Part shown: in pieces, positions 1-8,839 of the stretch
Layout of the letters: each line of letters starts with the position of its first letter
How positions within the stretch are numbered: position 1 is the stretch's first letter
DNA from: Pectinophora gossypiella
Taxonomy: Eukaryota; Arthropoda; Insecta; Lepidoptera; Gelechiidae
NCBI RefSeq assembly: GCF_024362695.1
Contig: NW_026063243.1
Coordinates: 558,001-622,000 of the forward strand
DNA: 64,000 nt
Reading direction: 5' to 3'
Program-made: the position numbers and the translations under genes
The notes under the pieces: generated by a model
Database searches by the model: none
What the model was told of the DNA's origin: nothing
Seen by the model: the letters and a program-made list of their open reading frames with translations, nothing else

Positions 1-82
1 TGTACACAGCACATTTACCCAAAATTTATCCTATTTTATTTAATTTTCTTTGCACTTATAGGTAAATAAAACGTGTAATTAC

Positions 83-254
83 CTTCGATTATCGTCGGTT
101 CAGGCGTGATAGCCACCGGTGAAACGGAACTGCTGGTACTTAACGAGATACGCCGAGTTCGTTTTTTACGTTTGTTCAATTTTTTTTCAATTTTTCGTAT
201 TTTCCTGCGTAAGTATTCATCACTATCCTCGTCTTCATGATGTCTTTTAGGCAT
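83..254 (-). CDS. small highly basic protein, probable first coding exon, antisense to the Gypsy element
   Basis: I do not recognise a named family. The ATG at 254-252 has A at -3 and opens a frame beginning MPKRHHEDEDSDEYLRRK: an acidic patch, then a Lys/Arg-rich stretch predicted to be helical or coiled coil (about residues 14-38), then a Ser-rich segment. The frame meets a good splice donor, GAAG|GTAATT, at 83/82, so this is probably exon 1 with the rest beyond the window edge; read through, the frame stays open to 36. The Lys/Arg run would serve as a nuclear localisation signal. Its place, antisense and just upstream of a Gypsy 3' LTR, matches that of the plus-strand gene 7636-8157 in the other Gypsy element. 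It could instead be a chance open frame. Confidence 0.45.
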
Positions 255-543
255 ATTTTTGGCTAAACGAATTGAAGGTCCGATGTATCGAAATATCGAA
301 AATATACGTGGTGAACGACGGAGCACTAAAACGTGAATGAATATGTCCGGTACGCGAGCCAGGTGGCTGTGCGGCCGTCAGTATGAATCTACCCCCCTTA
401 ATTTTTATTTACTGTGCTTTAAACTATAGTGGATCGAATGGCGAGACGATACGTGCTACTACATGTAATTCTAATCTCGAGGACGAAGCATAAGTATAAT
501 TTGTTAATTAGGTACATTAAGCTGGAAGCGTGCATCAATCAGC

Positions 544-612
544 CGAGTGTTAGGCTCATCTGTCGACGTGTATGGGGACATACACGCGGTCAGGATGGAC
601 GAGTGTTAGGCT
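544..612 (+). other. hairpin and duplicated LTR-start motif next to the 3' LTR
   Basis: A perfect 8-bp inverted repeat CGTGTATG / CATACACG (567-574, 579-586) encloses the tetraloop GGGA. It is bracketed by two copies of CGAGTGTTAGGCT (544-556 and 600-612), the second crossing into the LTR. No polypurine tract is visible at the LTR boundary. The same arrangement is found in inverse orientation at 6685-6748. Confidence 0.6.
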
Positions 613-809
613 GAATAGTTCGTTGACAGTTATAAAACATTTTTCTATAAATGGCAACACAAGAATGGGGTTGTCAAATCAGACGGATTGATACACGCTC
701 TCTTGCGTTGGGGACCTTGTCGACATCGGACGTGTTTACCAAGTTAAGTGTTATTTTCTTGATACCAGAATAAATAAGTGTGATTACGGTTCTTCCGTAT
801 TTTACTACA
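604..809 (+). repeat. candidate 3' LTR of the Gypsy-type element
   Basis: The interval starts TGTTAGG and ends TACTACA, giving the TG...CA termini of an LTR. AATAAA at 769-774 is followed by about 35 nt of U5-like sequence, the same order as in the 286-bp LTR of the neighbouring Gypsy element. The right end is a guess because the 5' LTR is outside the window. Confidence 0.4.
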
Positions 810-1589
810 GTACTGTGTTGTATTATTAGGTAATAAATACATGTTGGTACTATCCAAGATTTCTTATTTCATCTTACCTTCCCGTTTTTGCTCTAAAATA
901 TGCTAAGATACTTATTCAATCATGCACATTGTCCCCAAAAACAAAAGTGTATTTTATGCACTTTCAAGTATATTTTTGGCGTTCAGATGTCTTCACTGCA
1001 ATTGTAGGATACATGTCGCGAATCACCGCGAATTGATATAAAAAACGTAAACGACAGAATATTAATAGATGAGAGGGTAGTACGAGTTTTCACTTTGACG
1101 TGACTTGTGGCCTGCCGCCACGCCAGTCAGACGGGTCACAACTTCGGCAGCTAGTGTGTGCGTGTTCTAGTAAATCGGTGAGTTTTTCATGCTAATCACT
1201 TTTATTATAAACAAAAAAAATAAAATAAAGTTTATTTCGTTTACAATAACCTTAATTAACAATAATCAGGGTTGGAGCCTGCTAGTAAGTGCAAAAACAC
1301 CTGTGACAACAGGATCCGCTCCTCCATAGCCATTCTTAATTATACAACATATTTTACCGCTTATATTGGTAGTTACTTTATTTTGTTGGTAGTTACTTCA
1401 TTTGCTCACTGCTTAGTGGGTATGGTTTAGTTTTGAGATTGCTCGGAGGTGCCGTGTGATAAGGGGCCGCTGTAAGGGGTGGTTGGAGGCGACTACTGAG
1501 TTTAGATAAACGTGATCATCAATAGATGGTGCTTACCAGATGAACACGTATATAGTTTAGATGTTACTGTATGCGTAGGCGGGAGTAAC
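810..1589. other. no recognisable gene; possible 5' exon donor at 1178
   Basis: This AT-rich stretch has no long open frame. A GC-richer patch at about 1090-1177 ends at AATCG|GTGAGT (1177/1178), a near-consensus plus-strand 5' splice site, and could be a non-coding first exon. The sequence from about 1530 to 1594 continues at 5331 when the BEL element is removed. Confidence 0.3.
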
Positions 1590-1594
1590 CTATG
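1590..1594. repeat. target-site duplication of the BEL element, left copy
   Basis: CTATG immediately left of the left LTR is repeated immediately right of the right LTR (5326-5330). Five bp is the usual size for BEL/Pao integrases. Confidence 0.9.
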
Positions 1595-1806
1595 TGTCGT
1601 ACACAGATGTTCTTGTGCTCTGCCTGGTGTAGAAGATGTTAAAGAATACAGCGACTTTAGAGTTGACCACGTAGTTTTATTAGATAAAATTAAGCACACA
1701 CAATTTGCGTTATTAGGTACACAGTTGACCGTAGAAAAAGAAGAAGGTATTGCCATTTTTTGAATTAAAAAGTAAAAAATAATAATTTTGTTGGATGTTG
1801 CCAACA
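1595..1806 (-). repeat. 3' LTR of the BEL/Pao element
   Basis: Begins TGTCGTACAC and ends GCCAACA on the plus strand; identical in length and, by eye, in sequence to 5114-5325. Parts of the LTR are open in frame (for example 1595-1760), but this is shared by both copies and is not a gene. Confidence 0.93.
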
Positions 1807-1945
1807 TGCTGCGGCCTAACAAGACAAAGTATAAAATTATTGTTAAGTCTTATATTATTACAATTATATATTTTTTATACTTATTATAATTTACAATAGA
1901 CACTTATTACTACTATGTCCTTATGTTATAGCTTATACTGAAACT

Positions 1946-4081
1946 CTATGGTAACGGTAATACACATATGCCCGAAAGCGAGCGAGTGAACGTCTTTCCA
2001 TTCGGAGTGCGGACTTGTAAGGCCCGCACCTTTCCATCGCCGCCTGGAAAGACCTTCACTACTCTGGCCATAGGCCAATATAAGGAAGGTGAGCTTGGCT
2101 CCCTCATTATCACCAAAGTGCCTACAGCTATGTTCGGTTGGGCATCGCGCCACTTGGGCCTGCATTGCAAGGTATTTAAGTAATACGTATGCCATACCTT
2201 CCAAAATCGCTGCTTCATATTTTCGACTGTTTGCCAAAAATTGAGTCTATTTGATGGAATATCTGTGATGTCTGGCTCAGGGTAGGAGGTAAGCGGACCC
2301 CCTGCTATAAAGTGACCCGGAGTCAGATAACTAAAATCTGCAGTGTCTGTGGAAGATAATGGCATAAGCGGCCTAGAATTCAATACTGCTTCTATCTGAC
2401 ACAAAACAGTATTTAATTGTTCATATGTAAGTACATTTTTTTCTATGGTTCTCTTTAAATGATACTTCATACTCTTAACGGCAGCTTCGGCTAATCCAGC
2501 AAATACAGGCGAATAACTAGGTATGAAATGAAATTTTACGCCTAAGCTATTGGAATAATTTTGCACCTGTGACTGATGGTCTTTACATTTATTAAGCTTG
2601 TACAACTCAGCTAAGTGGTTCCTTGCGCCTACGAAGGCAGTTCCATTGTCGCAAAAGACTTCAGTGGGCAGTGATCTCCGCGATATGAAACGCTTGAAAC
2701 AAGCTAGAAAGGTGTTTGTAGATAGGTCTGAGGCTAGTTCAAAGTGAACTGCCTTTGTCACGAAACAGACGAATATGCAGACATATCCCTTTCCAATTAA
2801 GGCTCGTCTTACTCTGGAGTTTTTAACTTGCACTGGCCCAGCGAAGTCCAAGCCGACTACCTGGAATGCCCTGGAAGCTGTGACTCGCTGCTGCGGTAGG
2901 GAACCCATTAGCTGCTTTGCAGTATTTGCTTTGATTCTGAAACATGTTAGACATTTATGTGTTATCTTTTTTACCTGTCTAATACCATTTATAAGCCAGT
3001 ATTTTTGATTTAATTGCGATACTAACAATTTTGGACCTGCGTGAAGTAATCGTAAATGCTCATGACGTATTATAAGTTCAGTTATTCTTGAATGTTTTGG
3101 CAAGATAATTGGGTGTTTTTGTGAATAAGGAAGGCTAGAATTTTGTAATCGACCCCCTACTCTCAATAGTCCCTTATCATCGATAAATGGATGCAGAGGC
3201 TTAAGATGGCCCTTAACATTCTCGTTGCTTTTTAACGACTGAAACTCGTCCTTGAAATACGTATTTTGTTCATGTTTTATTATAAATAATCTAGCTTGTT
3301 GAAGCTCCACGCTAGACAGATAATTTGTATTTATTTTAGTATTTTTATTTTTGGGTTTACTATTATGCAAAAACCTCATCATATACGCAATGACACGCGT
3401 CATTTTATTGAAATCCGAATACTTTCCTAATATATGAGAAAGATTATACGGTTGTGTAGTTACAAGCACTACGTCACTGGAGGAGACGGAGCTGGTCTTC
3501 ATTTCAGGTAAGTCATCAGGCAACTGTATATTGTTATTAAATGTATACTCCCTGTCTTTCAGAAACGCCGGCCCGTGCCACCACATTGAGCAGGAAGCAA
3601 TTTCATGCGGACTCAGCCCTCTGCTTATATAATCTGCAGGGTTTTCTCGTGTATTCACGTACAGCCAGCGCCATTTATTGGTCAATTGTTGAATTACCCT
3701 TACCCTGTTCGAAACGTAGGCTTGCAATCGCGTAACTTCTGTATTTATCCATGCCAATGCGACTTGTGAATCGGTGAATAAGAATACATTATCCACTTTT
3801 ATTTTTATTGTTAAAGTATTATATACTTTCATCATCAATTGTGCTAAAAGCAAGTTGGCGTTGAGCTCGAGCCGGGGAATGGTCAAGGGCTTCGTGCGTG
3901 GATTAATTCTCGACTTGGAACAGAGTAAGGATAATTCAACCTTACCTGTTGCGTGTATCACGCGCAGATATATGCAACACCCGTAGCCGGTCGAGCTGGA
4001 TGCGTCTGCGAACCCAATTAACTGCACTGCCTCGGCATTGGCGGGCACCTGGATATTTCTGTTAAAATGTATAGGCTCCAT
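1946..4081 (-). CDS. BEL/Pao pol fragment: RNase H, integrase, C-terminal DUF5641-like domain
   Basis: A 711-residue open frame. It starts in the tail of the RT/peptidase-A17-type region and continues into RNase H, with catalytic acidic residues in GFADASS (about residue 30), LELNA (about 73) and FTDSQVALAW (about 105). Next comes an HHCC zinc-binding domain (H-L-L-H ... C-L-T-C, about residues 335-375), then the integrase core with DDE residues in VGLDFAGP, FCDNGTAF and GLAEAAVKS (about 405-530). The C-terminal region has the FWQ...W...YL...RPKW pattern of DUF5641. The protein would process and integrate BEL cDNA. The reverse transcriptase palm is absent, so it is not autonomous. One in-frame TAG at 4105-4103 separates it from the gag start upstream. 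The first ATG is at 4081. Confidence 0.9.
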   Translation of the reverse strand: MEPIHFNRNIQVPANAEAVQLIGFADASSSTGYGCCIYLRVIHATGKVELSLLCSKSRINPRTKPLTIPRLELNANLLLAQLMMKVYNTLTIKIKVDNVFLFTDSQVALAWINTEVTRLQAYVSNRVRVIQQLTNKWRWLYVNTRENPADYISRGLSPHEIASCSMWWHGPAFLKDREYTFNNNIQLPDDLPEMKTSSVSSSDVVLVTTQPYNLSHILGKYSDFNKMTRVIAYMMRFLHNSKPKNKNTKINTNYLSSVELQQARLFIIKHEQNTYFKDEFQSLKSNENVKGHLKPLHPFIDDKGLLRVGGRLQNSSLPYSQKHPIILPKHSRITELIIRHEHLRLLHAGPKLLVSQLNQKYWLINGIRQVKKITHKCLTCFRIKANTAKQLMGSLPQQRVTASRAFQVVGLDFAGPVQVKNSRVRRALIGKGYVCIFVCFVTKAVHFELASDLSTNTFLACFKRFISRRSLPTEVFCDNGTAFVGARNHLAELYKLNKCKDHQSQVQNYSNSLGVKFHFIPSYSPVFAGLAEAAVKSMKYHLKRTIEKNVLTYEQLNTVLCQIEAVLNSRPLMPLSSTDTADFSYLTPGHFIAGGPLTSYPEPDITDIPSNRLNFWQTVENMKQRFWKVWHTYYLNTLQCRPKWRDAQPNIAVGTLVIMREPSSPSLYWPMARVVKVFPGGDGKVRALQVRTPNGKTFTRSLSGICVLPLP

Positions 4082-4102
4082 AGAAGATAAGCTGTCAGCA
4101 AA

Positions 4103-4369
4103 CTACACCCATTCATTGCACTCACTGATGTTCTCTGAATTATCGGGGTCTAGATAGAAAATTTCCTTGTTTACATTTTCGTATTCCGCGAACGTAGATA
4201 TAGCACGGTTACGACGGACCTCTAGTGTGTGCGAAGACAGGGATTCTACTCCATTTTCGACTAGTGTATTTAACAAACGAGTCAAATTACCTTTTATATA
4301 TCCTCTGGTTGACACTAACTTTTTTAAATCCTGATTAGGAGGACTTTCACTTGCCTTTTCCACATCCAT
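4103..4369 (-). CDS. BEL/Pao gag N-terminal remnant
   Basis: An 88-residue frame with ATG at 4369 containing LVSTRGYIKGNLTRLLNTL (about residues 18-36), the pattern found at the start of BEL/Pao Gag proteins ahead of the capsid region. It stops at TAG 4105-4103. The next 7 codons and the pol remnant are in the same frame, so the deletion joined gag to pol in phase apart from this single stop. Capsid, zinc knuckle, protease and RT are all gone. Confidence 0.75.
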   Translation of the reverse strand: MDVEKASESPPNQDLKKLVSTRGYIKGNLTRLLNTLVENGVESLSSHTLEVRRNRAISTFAEYENVNKEIFYLDPDNSENISECNEWV

Positions 4370-5096
4370 TGTATCACAATTTCGTTACCAACTATATTAA
4401 CTATTAAGTAAACTTGTTTATAGACAATTCTAACTGTAAATTGTATTATTTTTCAAAATATCGTCAGCAAACACGCACTCATAAGAACAAGTAAATTAAA
4501 ATGGCGGTTCCTGAATGAAAAACAAATACCGTACTTATAAACTAAGCGTCTCTTTTCGTCTCGCTCACTCGCACTGGCACAGCTCGTTGTGTCTCGCTCT
4601 TCCTTGTGGAACGCCGCAGGAGTCCGTCGTCGCACCGTGTAGCCGTATCTTGCTTCTCACTCACCCTAAACGAAGTATCGCTCGATAGAGCGAGAGAGGT
4701 ATCGTAGGCGAAGACAAGTCCGCTTGCAACGTTAGGTGACTTCCACTGCGTAGCTTCTCACTTGCTCCTGTTGAATACCTAGATGTAGGAACGAGATGAC
4801 AAATAATTTGCTGGCAGCGTTGATTTGGTCGTATAATAATTTCTTGATACCAAACCAAAATGGAGGATGACTTTCTTGAAATTAATTTTGCTTTCTTCTC
4901 GGTATGCTCCTTGTCGTAATGAAAGACTGGATTCGGAACAAATAGGGACCAAATCTGGAACTCGCAGTCTCCACAATAATTTTCTCGTGGGTTTTTTCTT
5001 TGGGTGGACGGCTGTATAGACGGCACGTCGTAAAATCGCACTCCCAGAAAAATCGCAACTCGTTGGTCGGCGCTTCTTAAAAACCTCTTCTTAATG
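4370..5096 (-). other. BEL/Pao 5' leader
   Basis: About 730 bp between the primer site and the gag ATG. Several short frames are open, but none resembles a known domain. It would hold packaging signals, none of which I can identify. Confidence 0.55.
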
Positions 5097-5113
5097 CCGG
5101 CTTCGAAGGACCA
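5097..5113 (-). other. primer-binding site of the BEL/Pao element
   Basis: On the minus strand TGGTCCTTCGAAGCCGG follows the 5' LTR without a gap. TGG pairs with a tRNA CCA end and the rest resembles a T-arm and acceptor stem. The tRNA species is not assigned. Confidence 0.65.
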
Positions 5114-5325
5114 TGTCGTACACAGATGTTCTTGTGCTCTGCCTGGTGTAGAAGATGTTAAAGAATACAGCGACTTTAGAGTTGACCACGTAGTTTTATT
5201 AGATAAAATTAAGCACACACAATTTGCGTTATTAGGTACACAGTTGACCGTAGAAAAAGAAGAAGGTATTGCCATTTTTTGAATTAAAAAGTAAAAAATA
5301 ATAATTTTGTTGGATGTTGCCAACA
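5114..5325 (-). repeat. 5' LTR of the BEL/Pao element
   Basis: Same 212 bp as 1595-1806. On the minus strand it starts TGTTGGCAACATCC, a start common to many BEL/Pao LTRs. The duplicate CTATG follows at 5326-5330. Confidence 0.93.
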
Positions 5326-5330
5326 CTATG

Positions 5331-5611
5331 TGCTTACACTGTAGACTACATATTATATAGTAAGTATTCGCTTCTACTGATGTGCATTGCGACATGGTGG
5401 AGATGCTGGGATTTCTCTGTTCTCAGCGATATACATAAATACTTAGTTTAGAACAATACATTGTAGTGATACATGAGTGGCCTATGTAACTTATTGAGAC
5501 GGACATATTAATTTGTATATGTACGTGACGTGTAGTAAAAGCGATGGAATGGCACGGCGAGCGGTTTGGGTTTATTACACAGTGTAGAACTAGATTCAAA
5601 ATAAATTGATA
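5331..5611. other. AT-rich intergenic sequence, nothing recognisable
   Basis: Continuation of the pre-insertion locus from 1594. No open frame, RNA gene or repeat stands out. Confidence 0.5.
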
Positions 5612-5624
5612 ATGTTACCTACAT

Positions 5625-5718
5625 CTGGTGAAGGTCGCGAGAAGCCGCTGGATGCGGGCAGCGCAGGACCACCACGGGAGGCCTATGCCCAGCAGTGGGC
5701 GTCGTACGGCTGATGATG
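5625..5718 (+). mobile_element. 5'-truncated RTE-type LINE, 94-bp 3' stub
   Basis: The insert contains GGAGGCCTATGCCCAGCAGT and ends in a GATGATGAT microsatellite, as RTE/BovB-type LINEs do. It is flanked by a perfect 13-bp duplication ATGTTACCTACAT (5612-5624 and 5719-5731), proof of target-primed insertion. The tail resembles the 3' end of the SINE at 21173-21500. Confidence 0.85.
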
Positions 5719-5799
5719 ATGTTACCTACATATTTAGTCGTAATGATGGAGATGTATTTGCGATTTTATGATGATGTCGTATGAGACATACATAATCTA

Positions 5800-6080
5800 T
5801 ACTTATAATAAATCTGTAGAGAGGTCAATTCTGTACATTAAATATTTTTTCAAAATAACTATCAGGGGGTGATAAGTGGTCGATACTGATGCCAAAAATG
5901 CAATCAGTAAAATTTTTGTCTGTCTGTCTGTCTGTCTGTCTGTATGTTCCTTATAGAAACAAAACCTACTGGACGGATTTTAATGAAACTTGGTACAATT
6001 ATTCTTCACACTCCTGGACAGGTTATAGTATACTTTTCATCACGCTACAATCAATAGGAGCAGAGTAGTGAAGGGAAATT
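5800..6080. repeat. insect interspersed repeat with a TGTC microsatellite
   Basis: It opens with CTTATAATAAATCTGTAGAG, has (TGTC)n at about 5917-5942, and continues into ACTGGACGGATTTTAATGAA, a combination I associate with an abundant lepidopteran interspersed family. It runs straight into the 134-bp tandem units, so those units are probably part of the same non-autonomous element. Confidence 0.45.
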
Positions 6081-6405
6081 CTTTTGTATGAAAAATCTAA
6101 ACCACTCAAGTTAGACGTTTGAAATTTGGCATGCAGGTACCTTAAATACCGTAGAGGTATACTAAGAAAGGAATTCCCGAAAATCCTACGGGAACGGGAA
6201 TTAACGGGAAAATCCTTTTGTATGAAAAATCTAAACCACTCAAGTTAGACGTTTGAAATTTGGCATGCAGGTACCTTAGATACCGTAGAGGTGTACTAAG
6301 AAAGGAATTCCCCAAAATTCCCACGGGAACGGGAATTAGCGGGAAAATCCTTTTGTATGAAAAATCTAAACCACTCAAGTTAGACAATTGAAATTTGGCA
6401 TGCAG
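6081..6405. repeat. 134-bp tandem repeat, left part
   Basis: The landmark CTTTTGTATGAAAAATCTAA recurs at 6081, 6215 and 6350. Each unit also has GAATTCCC...ACGGGAACGGGAATT and GTACC...GGTAC-like palindromic pieces. The array is broken at 6405 by the Gypsy element and resumes at 17632. Confidence 0.9.
6402..6405. repeat. target-site duplication of the 11.2-kb Gypsy element
   Basis: GCAG at 6402-6405 and again at 17632-17635, directly outside the two LTRs. The unbroken satellite reads GCATGCAGGTACC across this point. Four bp is usual for Ty3/Gypsy integrases. Confidence 0.9.
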
Positions 6406-6691
6406 TGTAAGAATTCCAGAAGTGAAACCAAGGGAACAGTTGCTTAGAGTTTATTTAACACAATAACGAATATACTGAACACTTTTTCTACCTTACTGCG
6501 TAAATATCAGAAAAATAGTGAGCCCGAGCTACAGTTTACCGTTATTTTTATAAAAGGCTCTCACTAGTGTTGCCAACATAAATCCTATTATACCACTCAA
6601 TTTCGACGATGTAAAACAAGATTGAATGACAATGACGATATTTAAATGACAATATTCCTAAAATTGATACTTGCGTGCAATGAACCTTACA
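6406..6691 (-). repeat. 3' LTR of the Gypsy element
   Basis: 286 bp, TGTAAG...CTTACA. On the minus strand it has a TATAAAA-type box (GCCTTTTATAAAAATAAC) in the middle and AATAAA near the end, giving a U3-R-U5 order. Confidence 0.95.
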
Positions 6692-6748
6692 CTCGACCAT
6701 CCTGACGCGTGTAATGTCCTCATACACGCCAGTATCACCTTACACTCG
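6685..6748 (-). other. hairpin and duplicated LTR-start motif beside the 3' LTR
   Basis: CCTTACACTCG occurs across the LTR boundary (6685-6695) and again at 6738-6748. Between them GCGTGTA (6707-6713) pairs with TACACGC (6723-6729); two more pairs form if one A is bulged. This mirrors 544-612 in the other Gypsy-type element. Confidence 0.6.
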
Positions 6749-7555
6749 CGCCTATCTTAATGTTGTTAATCCAATCTGCTAGAGAGAAGTGCAGCAGTTC
6801 GTTCCCTCGATGTCAACTCAGCCTCCGCCGTATCGTGCACCTTTCCGAGGCGGCCCACTATGGAATATGGTAGAACAAACGCGTATCAAAATTCATTTTT
6901 TCACCAATTGAAATAGGTCCTTCTATCAATGTAATATAATAGTTCGAAAGTCGAAGATTCATATTCTGTAGCGCAATTCATATTATATTTGGTGAAAGTA
7001 GTTGTTTTCATGTGGTAAAGTTAAGGTTCATGAAATTGGGAAATATCAAGTTCCTCATTGACGATTTTCAAAGTCAGATAGTTTTAAAACTTAAAATGAA
7101 AGGTATATGGTATTATATATTTTTGAAAAGCTTATCTATCGGAAAATTTAAACAAATTAAATTGATTGTTTTTAATACGAATATATACGTAAAAAAAATT
7201 AAAGAAGAAATGGAGGAAAAAAAAGGTTTTCTTCAACTTCGTCGAAGCTTTTAACATTTACCGGCGTTTACCGGTGCTTTGAATTTAATGTTAATTGATA
7301 GTTTAGTTACTTATCAACAACATATATAAAAATTAGCTGCGATTTTTTGCGAACTTTGGAGATATGAGATAAAATCGAATCCTAGTCAGGGAACGGAAAT
7401 TGCTATCAATTGCGGTTTCGTGGTTGACTTGATTTAACAATACTTAGTGGTATAGTTTATCAATTGATTATTTTATATTGTTAAGTTTTTATCATTTTGG
7501 TGTCATTTTCCGTGAGAAAATAGATATCTGAATTAATTCACACATTCTGAAACAA
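6749..7555. other. non-coding interval between the 3' LTR and the antisense gene
   Basis: The first 150 bp are GC-richer, the rest very AT-rich. A plus-strand frame from ATG 7030 to 7254 is Lys/Ile-rich and looks like chance. I see no env-like sequence. Confidence 0.4.
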
Positions 7556-7598
7556 TATAAAGGGAGGTAACAAAATATGTTTCCATTACAATTTCAGT
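7556..7598 (+). promoter_or_regulatory. candidate core promoter of the antisense gene
   Basis: TATAAAG at 7556-7562 and the arthropod initiator TCAGT at 7594-7598. The spacing of about 40 bp is longer than the usual 30. TTTCAG|TGG at 7596/7597 could instead be a 3' splice site, in which case the promoter lies further upstream. Confidence 0.35.
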
Positions 7599-7635
7599 GG
7601 TATTTTCGTATAGTACGGCTATTTTACTCTTCAAA

Positions 7636-8157
7636 ATGTCTACTTTTAACTGTAGTAAACGTGAATTAATAGAATCTTATATAGAAGGCGGTAAAACGAC
7701 TGCGGCACTTTCGACATATTTGGAGGAAAAACAAGTATCAGAAGACAATATATGTTTTATAATTGGTAAAATTCAACAGACTATCATCCCTGCGTTTAAT
7801 AGACGCTGGAAAGAAGCAGCACGCAATAAGAATATATTTTTAAAAAATAACACAAATTGGCTGGATTCTGAATATTCCGTGACTATACCTACATCAGAAA
7901 ACGTGTCAACAGACTCAACACCGTCTACTTCTTCTGGTAAACGAGGAAGACCGTGTGTGACATATGGAAATTCTTCAGAATCAAGCAAAAAAAGAAGAAA
8001 CACTATTTTGATGAACGAATATGGTTTGGAGCACATTCTGGGCGGATATCTTCAAGGATTGCGTTCTATGGGAGAAGGAACGGAAGCAAAACTAGTTGAA
8101 GAATTCCTTCTTAAGGTTAATGAACTGATTTTAGATCCTGAAGCTCACCAGGTGTAA
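7636..8157 (+). CDS. accessory protein with AT-hook-like motif, antisense inside the Gypsy element
   Basis: A 173-residue frame from ATG 7636 (AAAATGT, good Kozak context) to TAA 8157; upstream in-frame codons have no ATG. N-terminal half: helical, with IPAFNRRWKEAARNKNIFLK and NNTNWL (about residues 50-75), a W...R...FL-K-N-WL pattern. Middle: Ser/Thr-rich linker, then GKRGRP (about residue 101), the core of an AT-hook, followed by SSESSKKRRN, a basic nuclear-localisation-like run. C-terminal 40 residues: acidic amphipathic helix. No transmembrane segment or catalytic motif is seen. From memory it resembles a poorly described family of repeat-associated insect and cnidarian proteins with FLKKN-WL and GRP...SKRRK modules; that is recollection, not a search result. 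It sits on the opposite strand to gag-pol in the env position. A DNA-binding, nuclear role is inference. Confidence 0.7.
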   Translation: MSTFNCSKRELIESYIEGGKTTAALSTYLEEKQVSEDNICFIIGKIQQTIIPAFNRRWKEAARNKNIFLKNNTNWLDSEYSVTIPTSENVSTDSTPSTSSGKRGRPCVTYGNSSESSKKRRNTILMNEYGLEHILGGYLQGLRSMGEGTEAKLVEEFLLKVNELILDPEAHQV

Positions 8158-8372
8158 ATGGGAATGAACCTAACAAGAAACCCTATTACATAGCTAGTTA
8201 AATTAATAATATTAAGAAAATTTTGATTCATTTCTATGTTTAGCATAATGTATAGCTATAGGTACTGTACCATTTTTTATTTTATTTTATCATTAATATG
8301 ATAAGTTATGTTAATTGAGTAATTAGTGTTAAGAAATACAGGTAAGATAATATAACTAAAAATATAAATTTC

Positions 8373-8422
8373 AATAAATATATAGCATTTTAAACGATTG
8401 TGAGTTTTCTTTATTTAATAAA
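8373..8422 (+). terminator. poly(A) signals for the antisense gene
   Basis: AATAAA at 8373-8378 and again at 8417-8422, about 215-265 nt after the stop codon, in the orientation of the antisense gene and opposite to the element's own transcript. Confidence 0.5.
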
Positions 8423-8839
8423 AAAAATTACGCGTAATTTCAATTCACCAAACATTACTTATATGAATTTTTATATATTCCTTTATATTAGTGCAAAATT
8501 ACATCGCTCTATCTTTAAAATTGACGGAGTTACAGATTTTTGATCCGAAACACACCCAAATATTCCACAGTGCGGCCCCCAGCCGCACATGTAATAAGAA
8601 ACATAAGCATGAGTAAATGTTACATTTTGACACCTATATTACATACAAAACCATTATTGTGTTTCATTTATCTTCTTCAAACTCATCTTTGACTCATTTT
8701 AACATTTAAACAAAAGTCAATTATTTAATACCCAACAACACACAAAACACACAACAACAATTAAGATGTACTTTTAATATAATTGTGACGATAGGAACGA
8801 TATTTACTTGAGTAACTAATAATATTCAATACACACCAG
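8423..8839. other. AT-rich non-coding interval
   Basis: No gene, repeat or RNA structure is evident. It lies between the antisense gene and the motif cluster. Confidence 0.4.

Larger units (their letters stand above)
1..809 (+). mobile_element. 3' end of a Gypsy-type LTR retrotransposon, cut by window edge
   Basis: The assignment rests on similarity to the better preserved Gypsy element at 6406-17631. Both have, just inside the 3' LTR, a hairpin preceded by a duplicate of the LTR start (CGAGTGTTAGGCT at 544-556 and 600-612 here). The presumed 3' LTR starts at 604 and the internal region runs off the left edge. No pol sequence is visible in this part. A minus-strand exon (83-254) lies in the interval between pol and the 3' LTR. 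Without the 5' LTR the target duplication cannot be checked, so the element boundary is inferred. Confidence 0.5.
1595..5325 (-). mobile_element. BEL/Pao LTR retrotransposon, internally deleted, recent insertion
   Basis: The 3731-bp element has two direct 212-bp LTRs (1595-1806, 5114-5325) that show no difference by eye, TG...CA termini, the 5-bp target duplication CTATG, a tRNA-type primer site abutting the right LTR, and a pol fragment of BEL/Pao type on the minus strand. Only the start of gag (4103-4369) and the RNase H to integrase end of pol (1946-4081) remain. Most of gag, the protease and the RT are missing, against about 6-7 kb for a full element (family knowledge). Identical LTRs with a large internal deletion suggest the deleted form itself was copied using enzymes supplied in trans. 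No clear polypurine tract is seen next to the left LTR. Confidence 0.93.

Noticed and set aside
429..614. 61-codon plus-strand frame
   Set aside because: It starts with GTG in the leader of the Gypsy 3' end and runs into the hairpin and LTR.
1512..1763. 83-codon plus-strand frame whose second half is repeated at 5094-5282
   Set aside because: The shared part is the BEL LTR, bounded exactly by TG...CA and the CTATG duplication; the rest is flanking DNA.
4453..5395. Minus-strand frames of 60, 65 and 244 codons in the BEL leader and 5' LTR
   Set aside because: They cross the primer site and LTR boundary and show no domain; leader sequence of this kind is not coding in BEL elements.
7012..7254. 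80-codon plus-strand frame upstream of the antisense gene
   Set aside because: It starts with GTG, has a Lys/Ile composition expected of AT-rich DNA and no recognisable motif. It could be an upstream exon only if transcripts show it.
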